Part shown: positions 1 through 6,865 of the stretch, one piece after another
Layout: every line of letters starts with the position of its first letter
How positions within the stretch are numbered: the stretch's first letter is position 1
NCBI GenBank assembly: GCA_019417125.1
Contig: DXVZ01000095.1
Span: 1-12,493 of the forward strand
Length of the DNA stretch: 12,493 bases
Direction: 5' to 3'
DNA from: Phascolarctobacterium sp.
GTDB taxonomy: Bacteria; Bacillota; Negativicutes; Acidaminococcales; Acidaminococcaceae
Notes under the pieces: model-generated
The model's input: the letters and a program-made list of their open reading frames with translations, nothing else
Databases searched by the model: none
Told to the model about the DNA's origin: nothing
Program-made: the position numbers and the translations under genes

Positions 1-398
1 CGCAGCAAGTGCTATACGAATTTGATACAGTCATCCGTATAATTTTTGGAGGAGCAAAGGCTTTTAGCTGAGTCGCCAATTAGTGCCGAGTGATAGCGAA
101 GGCAATAATTGTGCCAGCGAAGCTACGCAAATTTTGCGATTGAATAATGAGCAAAATTTACGGTCTTTAATGTATTTTAGTTATAAAGAAGTAACATGAA
201 TAAAAAAGTAAAAAAATAATAAATAACGTATAATCAAAGATGTAACGTAGTGGATGAATATGAAAATAAAGTAGATATGAAATGAAAAAGTATCGTCAAA
301 GCCATAACATCAATTATAAAGACAACATAAAACCAAAAATAAAAAACCTTTACTCTTGAAAAAAACTTAAAAATAACGTAAACTTAATAAGCATAAAA
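1..398. other. Leading region without a convincing gene
   Basis: No supportable gene is seen here. Bases 3-71 on the + strand form an open frame ending in TGA at 69-71 (last residues GGAKAFS), which could be the tail of a gene starting before the window. It is too short to identify and may be chance. From about 180 onward the DNA is very rich in A and T, with many stop codons in every frame, and looks like upstream regulatory DNA. A 7-codon ATG frame at 196 behind an AAAGAAG is most likely chance. Confidence 0.5.
356..384 (+). promoter_or_regulatory. Putative promoter of the ABC exporter
   Basis: TTGAAA (356-361) lies 17 bases before TAAACT (379-384), a fair match to a housekeeping sigma factor promoter. 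Transcription would start near 391, just before the operator-like dyad at 399-420. The region is so AT-rich that other pairs are possible; for example, TAAAAT at 394-399 is a better -10 but has no good -35. Confidence 0.35.
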
Positions 399-420
399 TT
401 GGTAAGCGCAAGCTAACTAA
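399..420. promoter_or_regulatory. Operator-like dyad, copy 1 (imperfect)
   Basis: Arms TTGGTAAGC and GCTAACTAA flank the 4-base spacer GCAA. Seven of nine arm positions pair. Arm length, spacer length and the GCTAAC half-site match three better copies at 2186-2207, 2251-2272 and 10235-10256. It lies between the putative promoter and the start of the exporter gene, where a bound repressor would block transcription. The regulator is not in the window. Confidence 0.5.
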
Positions 421-464
421 AATATTAAATAAAAAATAAACTGAATTAAAGAAGGGTGACTGCT

Positions 465-2171
465 TTGCTGAAAACATTTTTAAAATACTATCGCCCTTAC
501 AGAGCGCTGCTGGCGTTTATCATCTTCGGGTCGTTTTTTACGGCGGGCATGGAGCTGCTGTTCCCGATGATTGTGCGCCGCCTGCTGGATGAAGCGATAC
601 CGCAGGGCGATATTGCCGTGCTGATGAAGTGGAGCGCGCTGCTTTTGGCGTTGTACCTGTTAAATTACGCGTTGACCTGCGTTTTGCAATACAGCGGTCA
701 CGTTATGGGCACCAAAATAGAAAACGCCATGCGCCGTGACCTGTTTTGCCATTTGCAGCAGATGACCTTCCGCTTTTTTGATAACAGCAAAACCGGCCAG
801 CTGCTGGCACGCCTTACGGCGGATGTTTCCGAAGTGAGTGAGCTGGCATTCCGTGCGCCTAATGACATCATTGTGTGCCTGTTCAGCATGGCCGGTACGA
901 TAGCGATACTGTTTTGGATGAATCTGCCGTTAGGCTTTTTAATAACTGTGCTGCTTTTGGCTAAAACCGTGCACACCATTTACATTAACCGTAAAATGAA
1001 GGCGTCGTTTAAGGATTTCCGTGTTAAGTCAGGCGACGTTACTGCCAGGACGGAGGAGAGCCTTACCGGCATCCGCCTGACGAAAGCTTTTGCCATGGAG
1101 CGGCGCGAGCTGGCGGCGTTTGACGAGGTAAGTGCCAATTACCTGGACGCGCGGCGGCGTTCGTTTAAAATTTTGGCGCATTTTATGGGCAGCATGAACT
1201 TTTTTACCAATTTTACAAACCTTTTGATAATGTGCGTGGGCGGCGCGCTGGTGGCTTACGGCAAAATGCCGCTGAGCGATTTTGTGGCGTTCTTTTTGTA
1301 TGTGGGGCTGTTTATGAAGCCGCTGCTGCGCCTGACTGCTTTTACCGAAATTTATCAGCGCGGCATGGCGGGGTTTAACCGTTTTTATGAGCTGATAAAC
1401 CGGCAGCCCGATTTTACGGACAGACCGGACGCGCAGGAGCTTGCAAGCTGCCGTGGCTGTATTGAGTTTGACAATGTGAGTTTTGGCTACAACGGGCAAA
1501 CGCCGGTGCTGCAAAGTTTCAGCCTTAAAATTATGCCGGGGCAGACCGTAGCCTTTGTGGGCGAAACGGGCGCGGGTAAAACCACAATTACCAATTTGCT
1601 GCTGCGCTTTTATGAGCCGGCGGACGGGCGCATTTTGGTGGACGGCACGGACATCCGCCGGTTTACGCAGGCGAGCCTGCGTAGGCAGATAGGGCTGGTG
1701 CAGCAGGACGTGTTTTTGTTTTCGGAATCCGTGCGCTACAACATTGCCTATGGTGCGGAAAGCGCGAGCGATGCTGAGGTACGGCAGGCGGCGCTGGCGG
1801 CTTCTGCTGATGCTTTTATACATAGTTTGCCGCAGGGGTATGATACGGAAATCGGCGAGCGCGGTGTGAAGCTTTCAGGCGGGCAGAAGCAGCGTATTGC
1901 CATTGCACGCGTGTTTTTAAAAAATCCGCCGATTGTGGTGCTGGACGAGGCGACTTCCGCGCTGGATAACAAAACGGAACGCCAGATACAGGCGGCGTTG
2001 GAGCGGCTTGCCGAGGGCAGAACGACGCTGGTGGTTGCGCACCGCTTGAGCACGGTGCGGCACGCCGATAAGATTGTTGTGCTGCATGAGGGCAAAATTG
2101 CCGAAAGCGGCACGCATGAAGAACTGCTGGCGCAAAAGGGTATTTACTACCGTTTGTATAAGGCGCAGTAA
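465..2171 (+). CDS. ABC exporter, fused membrane and ATPase domains (MsbA/MdlB-like)
   Basis: This is a 568-residue half-transporter that would act as a homodimer or heterodimer in the inner membrane and use ATP to export a lipid, peptide, drug or metabolite. Residues about 10-300 form the type I exporter membrane domain with several hydrophobic helices. The ATPase domain follows, with Walker A GETGAGKTT (366-374), Q-loop Q414, signature LSGGQ (470-474), Walker B ending in E495, and switch H526. All catalytic residues are present, and the length is usual for the family. The TTG at 465 is chosen because AGAAGGGTGA (450-459) sits at normal spacing from it; the GTG at 456 lies inside that ribosome binding site. 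A dyad shared with the TonB and receptor units precedes the gene, which suggests co-regulation, perhaps to export a scavenging molecule or a toxic product. The substrate cannot be read from the sequence. The family call is firm. Confidence 0.9.
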   Translation: MLKTFLKYYRPYRALLAFIIFGSFFTAGMELLFPMIVRRLLDEAIPQGDIAVLMKWSALLLALYLLNYALTCVLQYSGHVMGTKIENAMRRDLFCHLQQMTFRFFDNSKTGQLLARLTADVSEVSELAFRAPNDIIVCLFSMAGTIAILFWMNLPLGFLITVLLLAKTVHTIYINRKMKASFKDFRVKSGDVTARTEESLTGIRLTKAFAMERRELAAFDEVSANYLDARRRSFKILAHFMGSMNFFTNFTNLLIMCVGGALVAYGKMPLSDFVAFFLYVGLFMKPLLRLTAFTEIYQRGMAGFNRFYELINRQPDFTDRPDAQELASCRGCIEFDNVSFGYNGQTPVLQSFSLKIMPGQTVAFVGETGAGKTTITNLLLRFYEPADGRILVDGTDIRRFTQASLRRQIGLVQQDVFLFSESVRYNIAYGAESASDAEVRQAALAASADAFIHSLPQGYDTEIGERGVKLSGGQKQRIAIARVFLKNPPIVVLDEATSALDNKTERQIQAALERLAEGRTTLVVAHRLSTVRHADKIVVLHEGKIAESGTHEELLAQKGIYYRLYKAQ

Positions 2172-2177
2172 AATGAA

Positions 2178-2214
2178 CAACAAAAAAAGTTAGCTAACGC
2201 TAACTTTTTTGTTG
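2178..2214 (+). terminator. Terminator hairpin containing operator copy 2
   Basis: A hairpin 7 bases after the exporter stop codon has a GTTAGC/GCTAAC core, a TAAC loop, an A-tract on the 5' side (2182-2188) and a T-tract on the 3' side (2205-2210). The outer bases CAAC and GTTG also pair if one A is bulged. The A/T flanks allow termination on both strands. The inner 22 bp (2186-2207) are also a copy of the dyad found at three other promoters, so it may serve as terminator and as upstream protein-binding site. Its right edge overlaps the -35 box of the next promoter. Confidence 0.75.
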
Positions 2215-2240
2215 ACAAATTTGTGAAAATATGAGAAACT
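2212..2240 (+). promoter_or_regulatory. Promoter of the exbB-to-reductase operon
   Basis: A perfect -35 TTGACA (2212-2217) is followed 17 bases later by GAAACT (2235-2240). TG at 2232-2233 gives an extended -10. The -10 hexamer itself is weak, which would suit a regulated promoter. Transcription would start near 2247, inside the large inverted repeat at 2240-2283, so a protein bound there would block it directly. Confidence 0.6.
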
Positions 2241-2283
2241 AAAGCCACCGTCAGTTAGCAAACGCTAACTGACGGTGGCTTTA
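2240..2283. promoter_or_regulatory. Perfect 20-bp inverted repeat with operator copy 3
   Basis: The left arm TAAAGCCACCGTCAGTTAGC (2240-2259) and its exact reverse complement (2264-2283) flank a 4-base spacer, AAAC. The centre (2251-2272) is the shared dyad with arms TCAGTTAGC and GCTAACTGA. It covers the expected transcription start of the operon and lies 36 bp before the exbB start codon. As DNA it is a strong operator candidate. As RNA made from an upstream start it would be a very stable hairpin followed by a T-rich stretch, so it could also attenuate readthrough. Confidence 0.7.
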
Positions 2284-2319
2284 AATATTTTACGGCAGGT
2301 TTAATTTTGGGAGGTTTGT

Positions 2320-2937
2320 ATGCAAGCAATTCAGACTGTTGTTGAGTATTTTTTGAAGGGCGGCTTTGTAATGTGGCCATTGCTTATTTGTTCCGTCATC
2401 GTGGTCGCTATCGCTATCGAGCGCTTTTTGTATTACCGCGAGGTTGATTCGGGCGATGCTTTTACGGAAAACTACTGCAATCTGCTGGCGCAGCAAAGGG
2501 AAGACGATGCGAGCGAGCTGGCGTGCTGCTGCAAAGGGCACTGCGCCACGATTGTTGCCGGTGCGGGCTGCTACTGCTGCTGTAACCAGTGCCGCGCGTA
2601 TCTGGAGGCGGAGGGCGGCATTGCCATCGCGCGTTTGCGCAGCAAGCTTAATTATTTAAGCATTATCGTCACTATGGCGCCATTATTAGGGCTGCTTGGC
2701 ACTATTGTGGGTATGATTAACTCGTTCAGCATTTTTGATTTGCAGGCAGGCGAACCGATGGCGATAACAGGCGGCATCGGGGAGGCGCTGATTGCCACGG
2801 CGACCGGGCTGTGCGTGGCGATTATGGCGCTGTGCGTGCATTCGTATTTTGCGCACCGCCTGGACGGCATTATTACCAACATGGAACAGTGCTTTGCGGC
2901 GCTTTTGCAGAACAAAACCAGGAGTGAGCTGCAATGA
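2320..2937 (+). CDS. exbB: ExbB/TolQ-family proton channel subunit with a cysteine-rich loop
   Basis: This is a 205-residue inner-membrane protein of the MotA/TolQ/ExbB family. With ExbD it uses the proton gradient to energise TonB. A first membrane helix lies at about 16-35. The conserved block around 119-132 (APLLGLLGTIVGMI) and the region 155-175 form the second and third helices, with the usual family layout. The ATG is preceded by GGGAGG at 2309-2314. It is the first gene of the operon and overlaps exbD by 4 bases (ATGA). Unusually, the cytoplasmic loop between helices 1 and 2 holds nine cysteines in 23 residues (C69, C70, C71, C75, C84, C86, C87, C88, C91) plus H74. Ordinary ExbB proteins lack this, and it could bind a metal or an Fe-S cluster. 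The family call is firm; the role of the cysteines is unknown. Confidence 0.9.
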   Translation: MQAIQTVVEYFLKGGFVMWPLLICSVIVVAIAIERFLYYREVDSGDAFTENYCNLLAQQREDDASELACCCKGHCATIVAGAGCYCCCNQCRAYLEAEGGIAIARLRSKLNYLSIIVTMAPLLGLLGTIVGMINSFSIFDLQAGEPMAITGGIGEALIATATGLCVAIMALCVHSYFAHRLDGIITNMEQCFAALLQNKTRSELQ

Positions 2938-3353
2938 GGCTGCGTAACCCGCGTGAACTGAACCGCCCGGAGCTGATGATTATACCGATGATTGATATAA
3001 TGTTCTTTTTGTTGGTGTTTTTTATGCTGAGCACCATGTACATGGTGGAGTTGAAAACGATACCGGTAAAATTGCCAGAGGCAGCCAACACGGTAACGCA
3101 AAATACCGCCAACTTTGCGGTGACGCTGAAGGAGGACGGCAGCCTGTACCTGGGCGACAGCCCCACGGATATGGACAGCCTTTTAATGCAGGCGGCGCTG
3201 GAGAAGAAGGCGGACGCCAATATTGCCGCCGTTATCCGTGCCGACGAGGGCGTTGATTACGGCAGGGTGATTGAGCTGGTGGACAGGCTGAAAGGGGCTG
3301 GCATTACCCGGTTTGGGCTTGCCGCCGGAAGCGGTAACGGCAATGGACGCTAA
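2934..3353 (+). CDS. exbD: ExbD/TolR-family biopolymer transport protein
   Basis: This 139-residue protein has one membrane helix near the N terminus and a periplasmic domain. It partners ExbB in the proton-driven motor that powers TonB. The helix contains PMIDIMFFLLVFF, in which D21 corresponds to the essential proton-carrying aspartate of ExbD. The C-terminal part (about 55-135) has the usual ExbD/TolR pattern, including the ADANIAAVIRADEGVDYGRV segment. The start codon overlaps the exbB stop by 4 bases and has GGAGTG at 2921-2926 as ribosome binding site. It overlaps tonB by 11 bases. Because it sits with exbB, tonB and importer genes, it is more likely ExbD than TolR. Confidence 0.92.
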   Translation: MRLRNPRELNRPELMIIPMIDIMFFLLVFFMLSTMYMVELKTIPVKLPEAANTVTQNTANFAVTLKEDGSLYLGDSPTDMDSLLMQAALEKKADANIAAVIRADEGVDYGRVIELVDRLKGAGITRFGLAAGSGNGNGR

Positions 3354-4098
3354 AAAACGCAGTAAATACGGCTTAGCCGGTTCGGTTGCCGTGCATGTGG
3401 TGCTGCTGCTTGTGCTTGCCGCCAGTGGGATTTTTGCGGTTACGGCAAATTTGGGCGGTATTACCGAAATTACCGTGTTTGGCGGCGGAGGAGGCGGGGG
3501 CGGCAGCGGTGCTGTGGAAGCCGCCGCCGTTCAGCAGCAGGCAGCTTTGCCGCAGAATATTGACAGCGACGCGATAACCGAAAGCCGTAAGGAAAAATTA
3601 CCGCAGGTTCAGCCTGCGCCGCAGCAAGCCGCTAAAAAGCAAGCTGCCGTGCAGGGGCACAAGGGCGGCACGGGCAGCGGCGGCGGTAAGGGCACTGGGC
3701 ACGGAACCGGCACCGGCAGCGGCACGGGCGCAGGAACCGGGAGCGGCAGCGGCGGAGGACAGGGCAGCGGGCATGGCAAGGGTGTTGGCGCAGGTATCGG
3801 CGACGGCATTACCACCAACCCTGTCGTGGCGCCTAAAATTTTACGCAGCGTCAGCCCCGTGTACCCCGAAACGCAGCGGCTTACCGGCGTTACCGGCACG
3901 GTGCGCCTGCGCCTGTTAATCGGTACGGACGGCGTGGTGGAAAGCGTCAGCGTCGTTACATCGTCCGGCTCGCGCCCGCTGGATAACGCCGCCGTTAACG
4001 CCTGCCAGAAATGGCGTTTTGCGGCAGCTAAAAACGAGGCAGGGCAAAAGGTGCGCTGCTACTGGGAAATACCCATCAGATTTGATTTAAACCACTGA
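3343..4098 (+). CDS. tonB: TonB energy-transducing protein with a glycine-rich linker
   Basis: This 251-residue protein passes energy from ExbB-ExbD to outer-membrane receptors. The N-terminal membrane helix (about 11-35) contains S14, H18 and L25 at the spacing of the functional Ser-His-Leu-Ser face of E. coli TonB. A glycine tract (47-55) follows, then a long Gly/Ser/Thr-rich linker (about 107-155). The C-terminal TonB domain (about 163-251) contains SPVYPE, a GTVRLRLLIGTDG strand and QKWRF. Classical TonB proteins span the periplasm with a Pro-Lys/Pro-Glu-rich rod, so the glycine linker is a visible departure. The ATG at 3343 is preferred over the TTG at 3313, because it leaves a short, charged cytoplasmic tail before the helix and only an 11-base overlap with exbD. 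It is followed 15 bases later by the NifH-like gene. Confidence 0.88.
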   Translation: MDAKKRSKYGLAGSVAVHVVLLLVLAASGIFAVTANLGGITEITVFGGGGGGGGSGAVEAAAVQQQAALPQNIDSDAITESRKEKLPQVQPAPQQAAKKQAAVQGHKGGTGSGGGKGTGHGTGTGSGTGAGTGSGSGGGQGSGHGKGVGAGIGDGITTNPVVAPKILRSVSPVYPETQRLTGVTGTVRLRLLIGTDGVVESVSVVTSSGSRPLDNAAVNACQKWRFAAAKNEAGQKVRCYWEIPIRFDLNH

Positions 4099-4113
4099 TA
4101 AAGGAGCAACTGA

Positions 4114-4872
4114 ATGAGAAAAATTGCAATTTACGGAAAAGGCGGCATCGGCAAATCCACAACAACGTCTAACTTATCCGCCGCGCTGGCGCTGAAGGGC
4201 TACAAGGTTATGCAGGTTGGCTGCGACCCCAAAAGCGACAGCACAAAAAACTTAATGGGCGGCAAACACATACCCACCGTGCTGGAGCAGCTTAAAAACA
4301 AAGGCGACAGCCTGACGCTGGAGGACATTGTGTTTGAAGGCTTCGGCGGCGTGCTGTGCGTAGAGGCAGGCGGCCCTACCCCTGGCATTGGTTGTGCAGG
4401 TCGCGGTATAATCTCCGCCTTTGAAAAGCTGGAGGAATTGCAGGCTTTTGAGGTTTATAAGCCCGATGTTGTTATTTACGACGTTTTGGGCGACGTTGTG
4501 TGCGGCGGCTTTGCTATGCCGATACGCGGCGGCTACGCGCGCGAGGTGTTTATCGTATCGAGCGGCGAAATGATGGCACTGTACGCGGCAAGCAACATCG
4601 CGCAGGCGATTAAAAATTTTGGCAGGCGCGGCTACGCGAGGCTGAAGGGCATTATTTTAAACGCCAAAAATATCGAGAACGAACAGGAGCTTGTTGCCAA
4701 AGCGGCAGCAGAAATTGAAACTCAGGTGGTGCTGTATGTGCCGCGCAGCGGTGATATCCAGACGGCGGAAAACCTGGGCGGCACGGTAAGCGAGTTTGTA
4801 AAAGATTCGCTGATGGTGGAGGTTTACAACAAGCTGGCTGAGCGCGTGCTGGAGCTGAGCGAGGACGAATAA
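4114..4872 (+). CDS. NifH-like nitrogenase iron protein (Group IV-type reductase component)
   Basis: This 252-residue protein would form a homodimer with one bridging [4Fe-4S] cluster and pass electrons, driven by ATP, to the two component 1-like proteins encoded downstream. Visible motifs are the P-loop YGKGGIGKSTTT (7-18, with K9 and K15), the DPKSDST segment (38-44), cluster ligands C94 (in GIGCAGRG) and C130 (in DVVCGGF), and R97 at the ADP-ribosylation site of true NifH. It is somewhat shorter than nitrogenase NifH (about 270-290) and ends soon after the conserved core. AAAGGAG lies 7 bases before the ATG. It lies directly between tonB and the binding-lipoprotein gene, apart from its expected partners at the end of the operon. 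With no nitrogenase assembly genes nearby, it is read as a nitrogenase-like reductase, comparable to BchL, BchX or CfbC. Which of these subfamilies is closest cannot be decided here. Confidence 0.9.
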   Translation: MRKIAIYGKGGIGKSTTTSNLSAALALKGYKVMQVGCDPKSDSTKNLMGGKHIPTVLEQLKNKGDSLTLEDIVFEGFGGVLCVEAGGPTPGIGCAGRGIISAFEKLEELQAFEVYKPDVVIYDVLGDVVCGGFAMPIRGGYAREVFIVSSGEMMALYAASNIAQAIKNFGRRGYARLKGIILNAKNIENEQELVAKAAAEIETQVVLYVPRSGDIQTAENLGGTVSEFVKDSLMVEVYNKLAERVLELSEDE

Positions 4873-4884
4873 AGGGGGAGCGCG

Positions 4885-5862
4885 ATGAAAAGGTTAGTGA
4901 TTTTGGCGCTGTGCCTTGCGGCGGCGATATTAGCGCTGGCAGGCTGCGGCGCGGAAAAAACGCAGGAGCAGGCGGCGGGCAAAATAACGCTGCGCTACCC
5001 GCAGCAGTTGGCGCAGTACGGCTTTACCGAGCCTTTGGTACTGGAAAAAACGCCGCAGCGCGTGGTTTCGCTGGTGCATACGCCGGTGCTGGCGCTGCAC
5101 GAGCTGGGCATTACGCAGGTGGCGGTGCCGGAAAACAAAATGTTTGCCTGGCCGGAAAGTTTAACCAAAAATGCCAAACTGCTTAACGTGGCAATGAACG
5201 ATAATTTTGATATTGAAAGCATTGTGGCGCTGGAGCCGGACCTTGTAATTTTGGGCTACCACGCCAAAGATACTTACGGCAAAATTTTGGAGGGGCAGGG
5301 CGTGCCCGTTTATTATGCCGATGCGGGCCACGTTGTAACTTACCAATCCGTTAAGGAGCTGACAGAGGTGCTGCTGGATGCCTTTGGCGGCAATAACAGC
5401 GAGGGCGCAGCGCGCATAAAAGAACGCTTTGCCAAACTGGAAGAACGCATGGCGGAAAAGCGTAAGGATAACGCCGGTAAAAAAGTAATGGTGCTGCAAT
5501 CCGCGCCGCCGCGCCACTTTATACAGACTGACGGCGGCACGCTTGGCAGTATGGCGGCACTTTTGGGTTACGAAAACGTGTACAAAAATGCGGACAGCCG
5601 CCTGGTGCTGCTGGACCGCGAGCAGGCGCTGAGCTATGACCCGGACGTTATTTTGTGCGTAGGTGGTTCGCCAACCGGCGAGGAACACCAAAAGCTGATG
5701 GAAGCAGATTTTGCCGCCAATCCGGCGTATTGGCACAGCTTCCGCGCCATCCGCGAAGGGCATATTGTGTACCTGCCCGTAACCTATGTTGCCAGCAGCG
5801 GCATTACGGTTACGGACCAGATTAACGCCCTGATAGACATTTTGGAAGCGAAAAATTTGTAA
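4885..5862 (+). CDS. Substrate-binding lipoprotein of an iron-complex/cobalamin-type ABC importer
   Basis: This 325-residue periplasmic binding protein of the FecB/BtuF (TroA-like) class would be anchored by lipid to the outer face of the inner membrane. It starts with a lipoprotein signal, MKRLVILALCLAAAILALAGC, with lipobox LAGC and modified C21. The mature part has the family hallmarks PQRVVSL (about 57-63), LHELGI (71-76), and LEPDLVILGYHAK (116-128), plus a second lobe ending in TDQINALIDILE. GGGGGAG lies 4 bases before the ATG. The gap from the NifH-like gene is 12 bases and to the permease gene 1 base. Proteins of this class carry siderophores, heme or cobalamin, and the sequence does not show which. 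Given the nitrogenase-like partners, a tetrapyrrole or metallophore is a reasonable guess. Confidence 0.88.
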   Translation: MKRLVILALCLAAAILALAGCGAEKTQEQAAGKITLRYPQQLAQYGFTEPLVLEKTPQRVVSLVHTPVLALHELGITQVAVPENKMFAWPESLTKNAKLLNVAMNDNFDIESIVALEPDLVILGYHAKDTYGKILEGQGVPVYYADAGHVVTYQSVKELTEVLLDAFGGNNSEGAARIKERFAKLEERMAEKRKDNAGKKVMVLQSAPPRHFIQTDGGTLGSMAALLGYENVYKNADSRLVLLDREQALSYDPDVILCVGGSPTGEEHQKLMEADFAANPAYWHSFRAIREGHIVYLPVTYVASSGITVTDQINALIDILEAKNL

Positions 5863-5863
5863 G

Positions 5864-6865
5864 ATGAAAAAAATAACTTTGTTTAAAGTAAGCGCCGTGT
5901 GCGCGGTGCTGGCGGCTGCGCTTGTTGGGCTGTGCGTGGCGGCGCTCAGCATCGGCAGTGCGGATTATTCGCTGCGGCAGATTATGGGCGCTGTGCTGTA
6001 CGGCGAAGGCGGTACGGTAAGCGTGGTGGTGTACAACCTGCGCCTGCCGCGCCTTGTAATGGCGCTGGAGGTAGGCGCGTGCCTGGCGGTTGCCGGTGCG
6101 CTTTTGCAGGCGGTAATGCGCAACCCGCTGGCAGACCCTGGCATCATCGGCGTATCGGCAGGGGCGGCAACGGCTGCCACCACCATTTTGCTGCTGTACC
6201 CGGCAATGCTGGCAGCGGTGCCGCTGTTTGCTTTTGGCGGCGCTGCGCTGGCGTGTTTTTTAATTTACGTTTTGGCGTGGCGCGGCGGGGTGGACCCGGT
6301 GCGCATTATCTTATCCGGCGTTGCCATTAACACGGTGCTGGGCGCGTACAACGCCTTTTTGCAAATGCTTAACAGCGATAACCTTTCCAACGTGCTGGCG
6401 TTTATGAACGGCAGTCTTTCCGGCTGCACGTGGGAGCAGGTGCAGGTGCTGACGGCGTACAGCGCGCTGGGGCTGGTTTTGGGCTTTGCCTGCATTAAAA
6501 ACGCCAACATTTTGCAGCTGGGCGATGAGATGGCGGCAAGCCTTGGCGTTAACGTCAGCCTGGTGCGTATTTTGCTTTCAGCAGTTGGGGCGTTTTTGGC
6601 GGCGGCAACAGTTTCCGTTGCCGGGATGATTGGCTTTATAGGCCTTGTAGTGCCTCATATTGCGCGCATGATGGTGGGCAGCGATTACCGTGCGCTTTTG
6701 CCGGTAAGCACGCTGCTTGGCGCGGTGCTGCTGCTTGCCGCAGATACGCTGGGGCGTACGCTGATTGCCGGTATGGAAATTCCGGTCGGCATTGTAATGG
6801 CGGCAACGGGCGGGCCGTTCTTTTTATATATGCTGCGAAAGAAGGGCAGAGTACATGGAAGTTAA
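5864..6865 (+). CDS. FecCD/BtuC-type ABC importer permease
   Basis: This 333-residue, very hydrophobic protein is expected to cross the inner membrane about ten times and dimerise to form the import channel. Diagnostic motifs are LRLPRL (59-64) and the stretch GALLQAVMRNPLADPGIIG (78-96) followed by VSAGAA, both typical of the BtuC/FecCD family. Near the C terminus, GMIGFIGLVVPHIARMM and GMEIPVGIVMAATGGPFF are also family-typical. The length is normal. The ATG lies one base after the stop of the lipoprotein gene, with only a weak ribosome binding site, so translational coupling is likely. The 3' end overlaps the ATPase gene by 11 bases. Together the three genes encode a complete BtuFCD-like importer. 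The substrate is unknown. Confidence 0.92.
   Translation: MKKITLFKVSAVCAVLAAALVGLCVAALSIGSADYSLRQIMGAVLYGEGGTVSVVVYNLRLPRLVMALEVGACLAVAGALLQAVMRNPLADPGIIGVSAGAATAATTILLLYPAMLAAVPLFAFGGAALACFLIYVLAWRGGVDPVRIILSGVAINTVLGAYNAFLQMLNSDNLSNVLAFMNGSLSGCTWEQVQVLTAYSALGLVLGFACIKNANILQLGDEMAASLGVNVSLVRILLSAVGAFLAAATVSVAGMIGFIGLVVPHIARMMVGSDYRALLPVSTLLGAVLLLAADTLGRTLIAGMEIPVGIVMAATGGPFFLYMLRKKGRVHGS

Noticed and set aside
1..455. Small ORFs, CRISPR repeats or RNA genes in the AT-rich leading region.
   Set aside because: No regularly spaced repeats, tRNA-like fold or frame with a convincing start, ribosome binding site and length were seen.
456..464. GTG at 456 as the start of the ABC exporter.
   Set aside because: The GTG lies inside the ribosome binding site AGAAGGGTGA, leaving no spacing. 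The in-frame TTG at 465 is correctly spaced.
1029..1823. Long minus-strand open frame opposite the ABC exporter.
   Set aside because: Its translation is rich in R, H and Q with no domain, and it lies fully opposite a gene with all its motifs. The same applies to the minus-strand frames at 5161-5952 and 6636-7226.
2244..2250. GCCACCG as the B12 box of a cobalamin riboswitch before exbB.
   Set aside because: It is one arm of a perfect inverted repeat, the exact box sequence is not met, and there is no room for the rest of a cobalamin riboswitch between the promoter and the gene.
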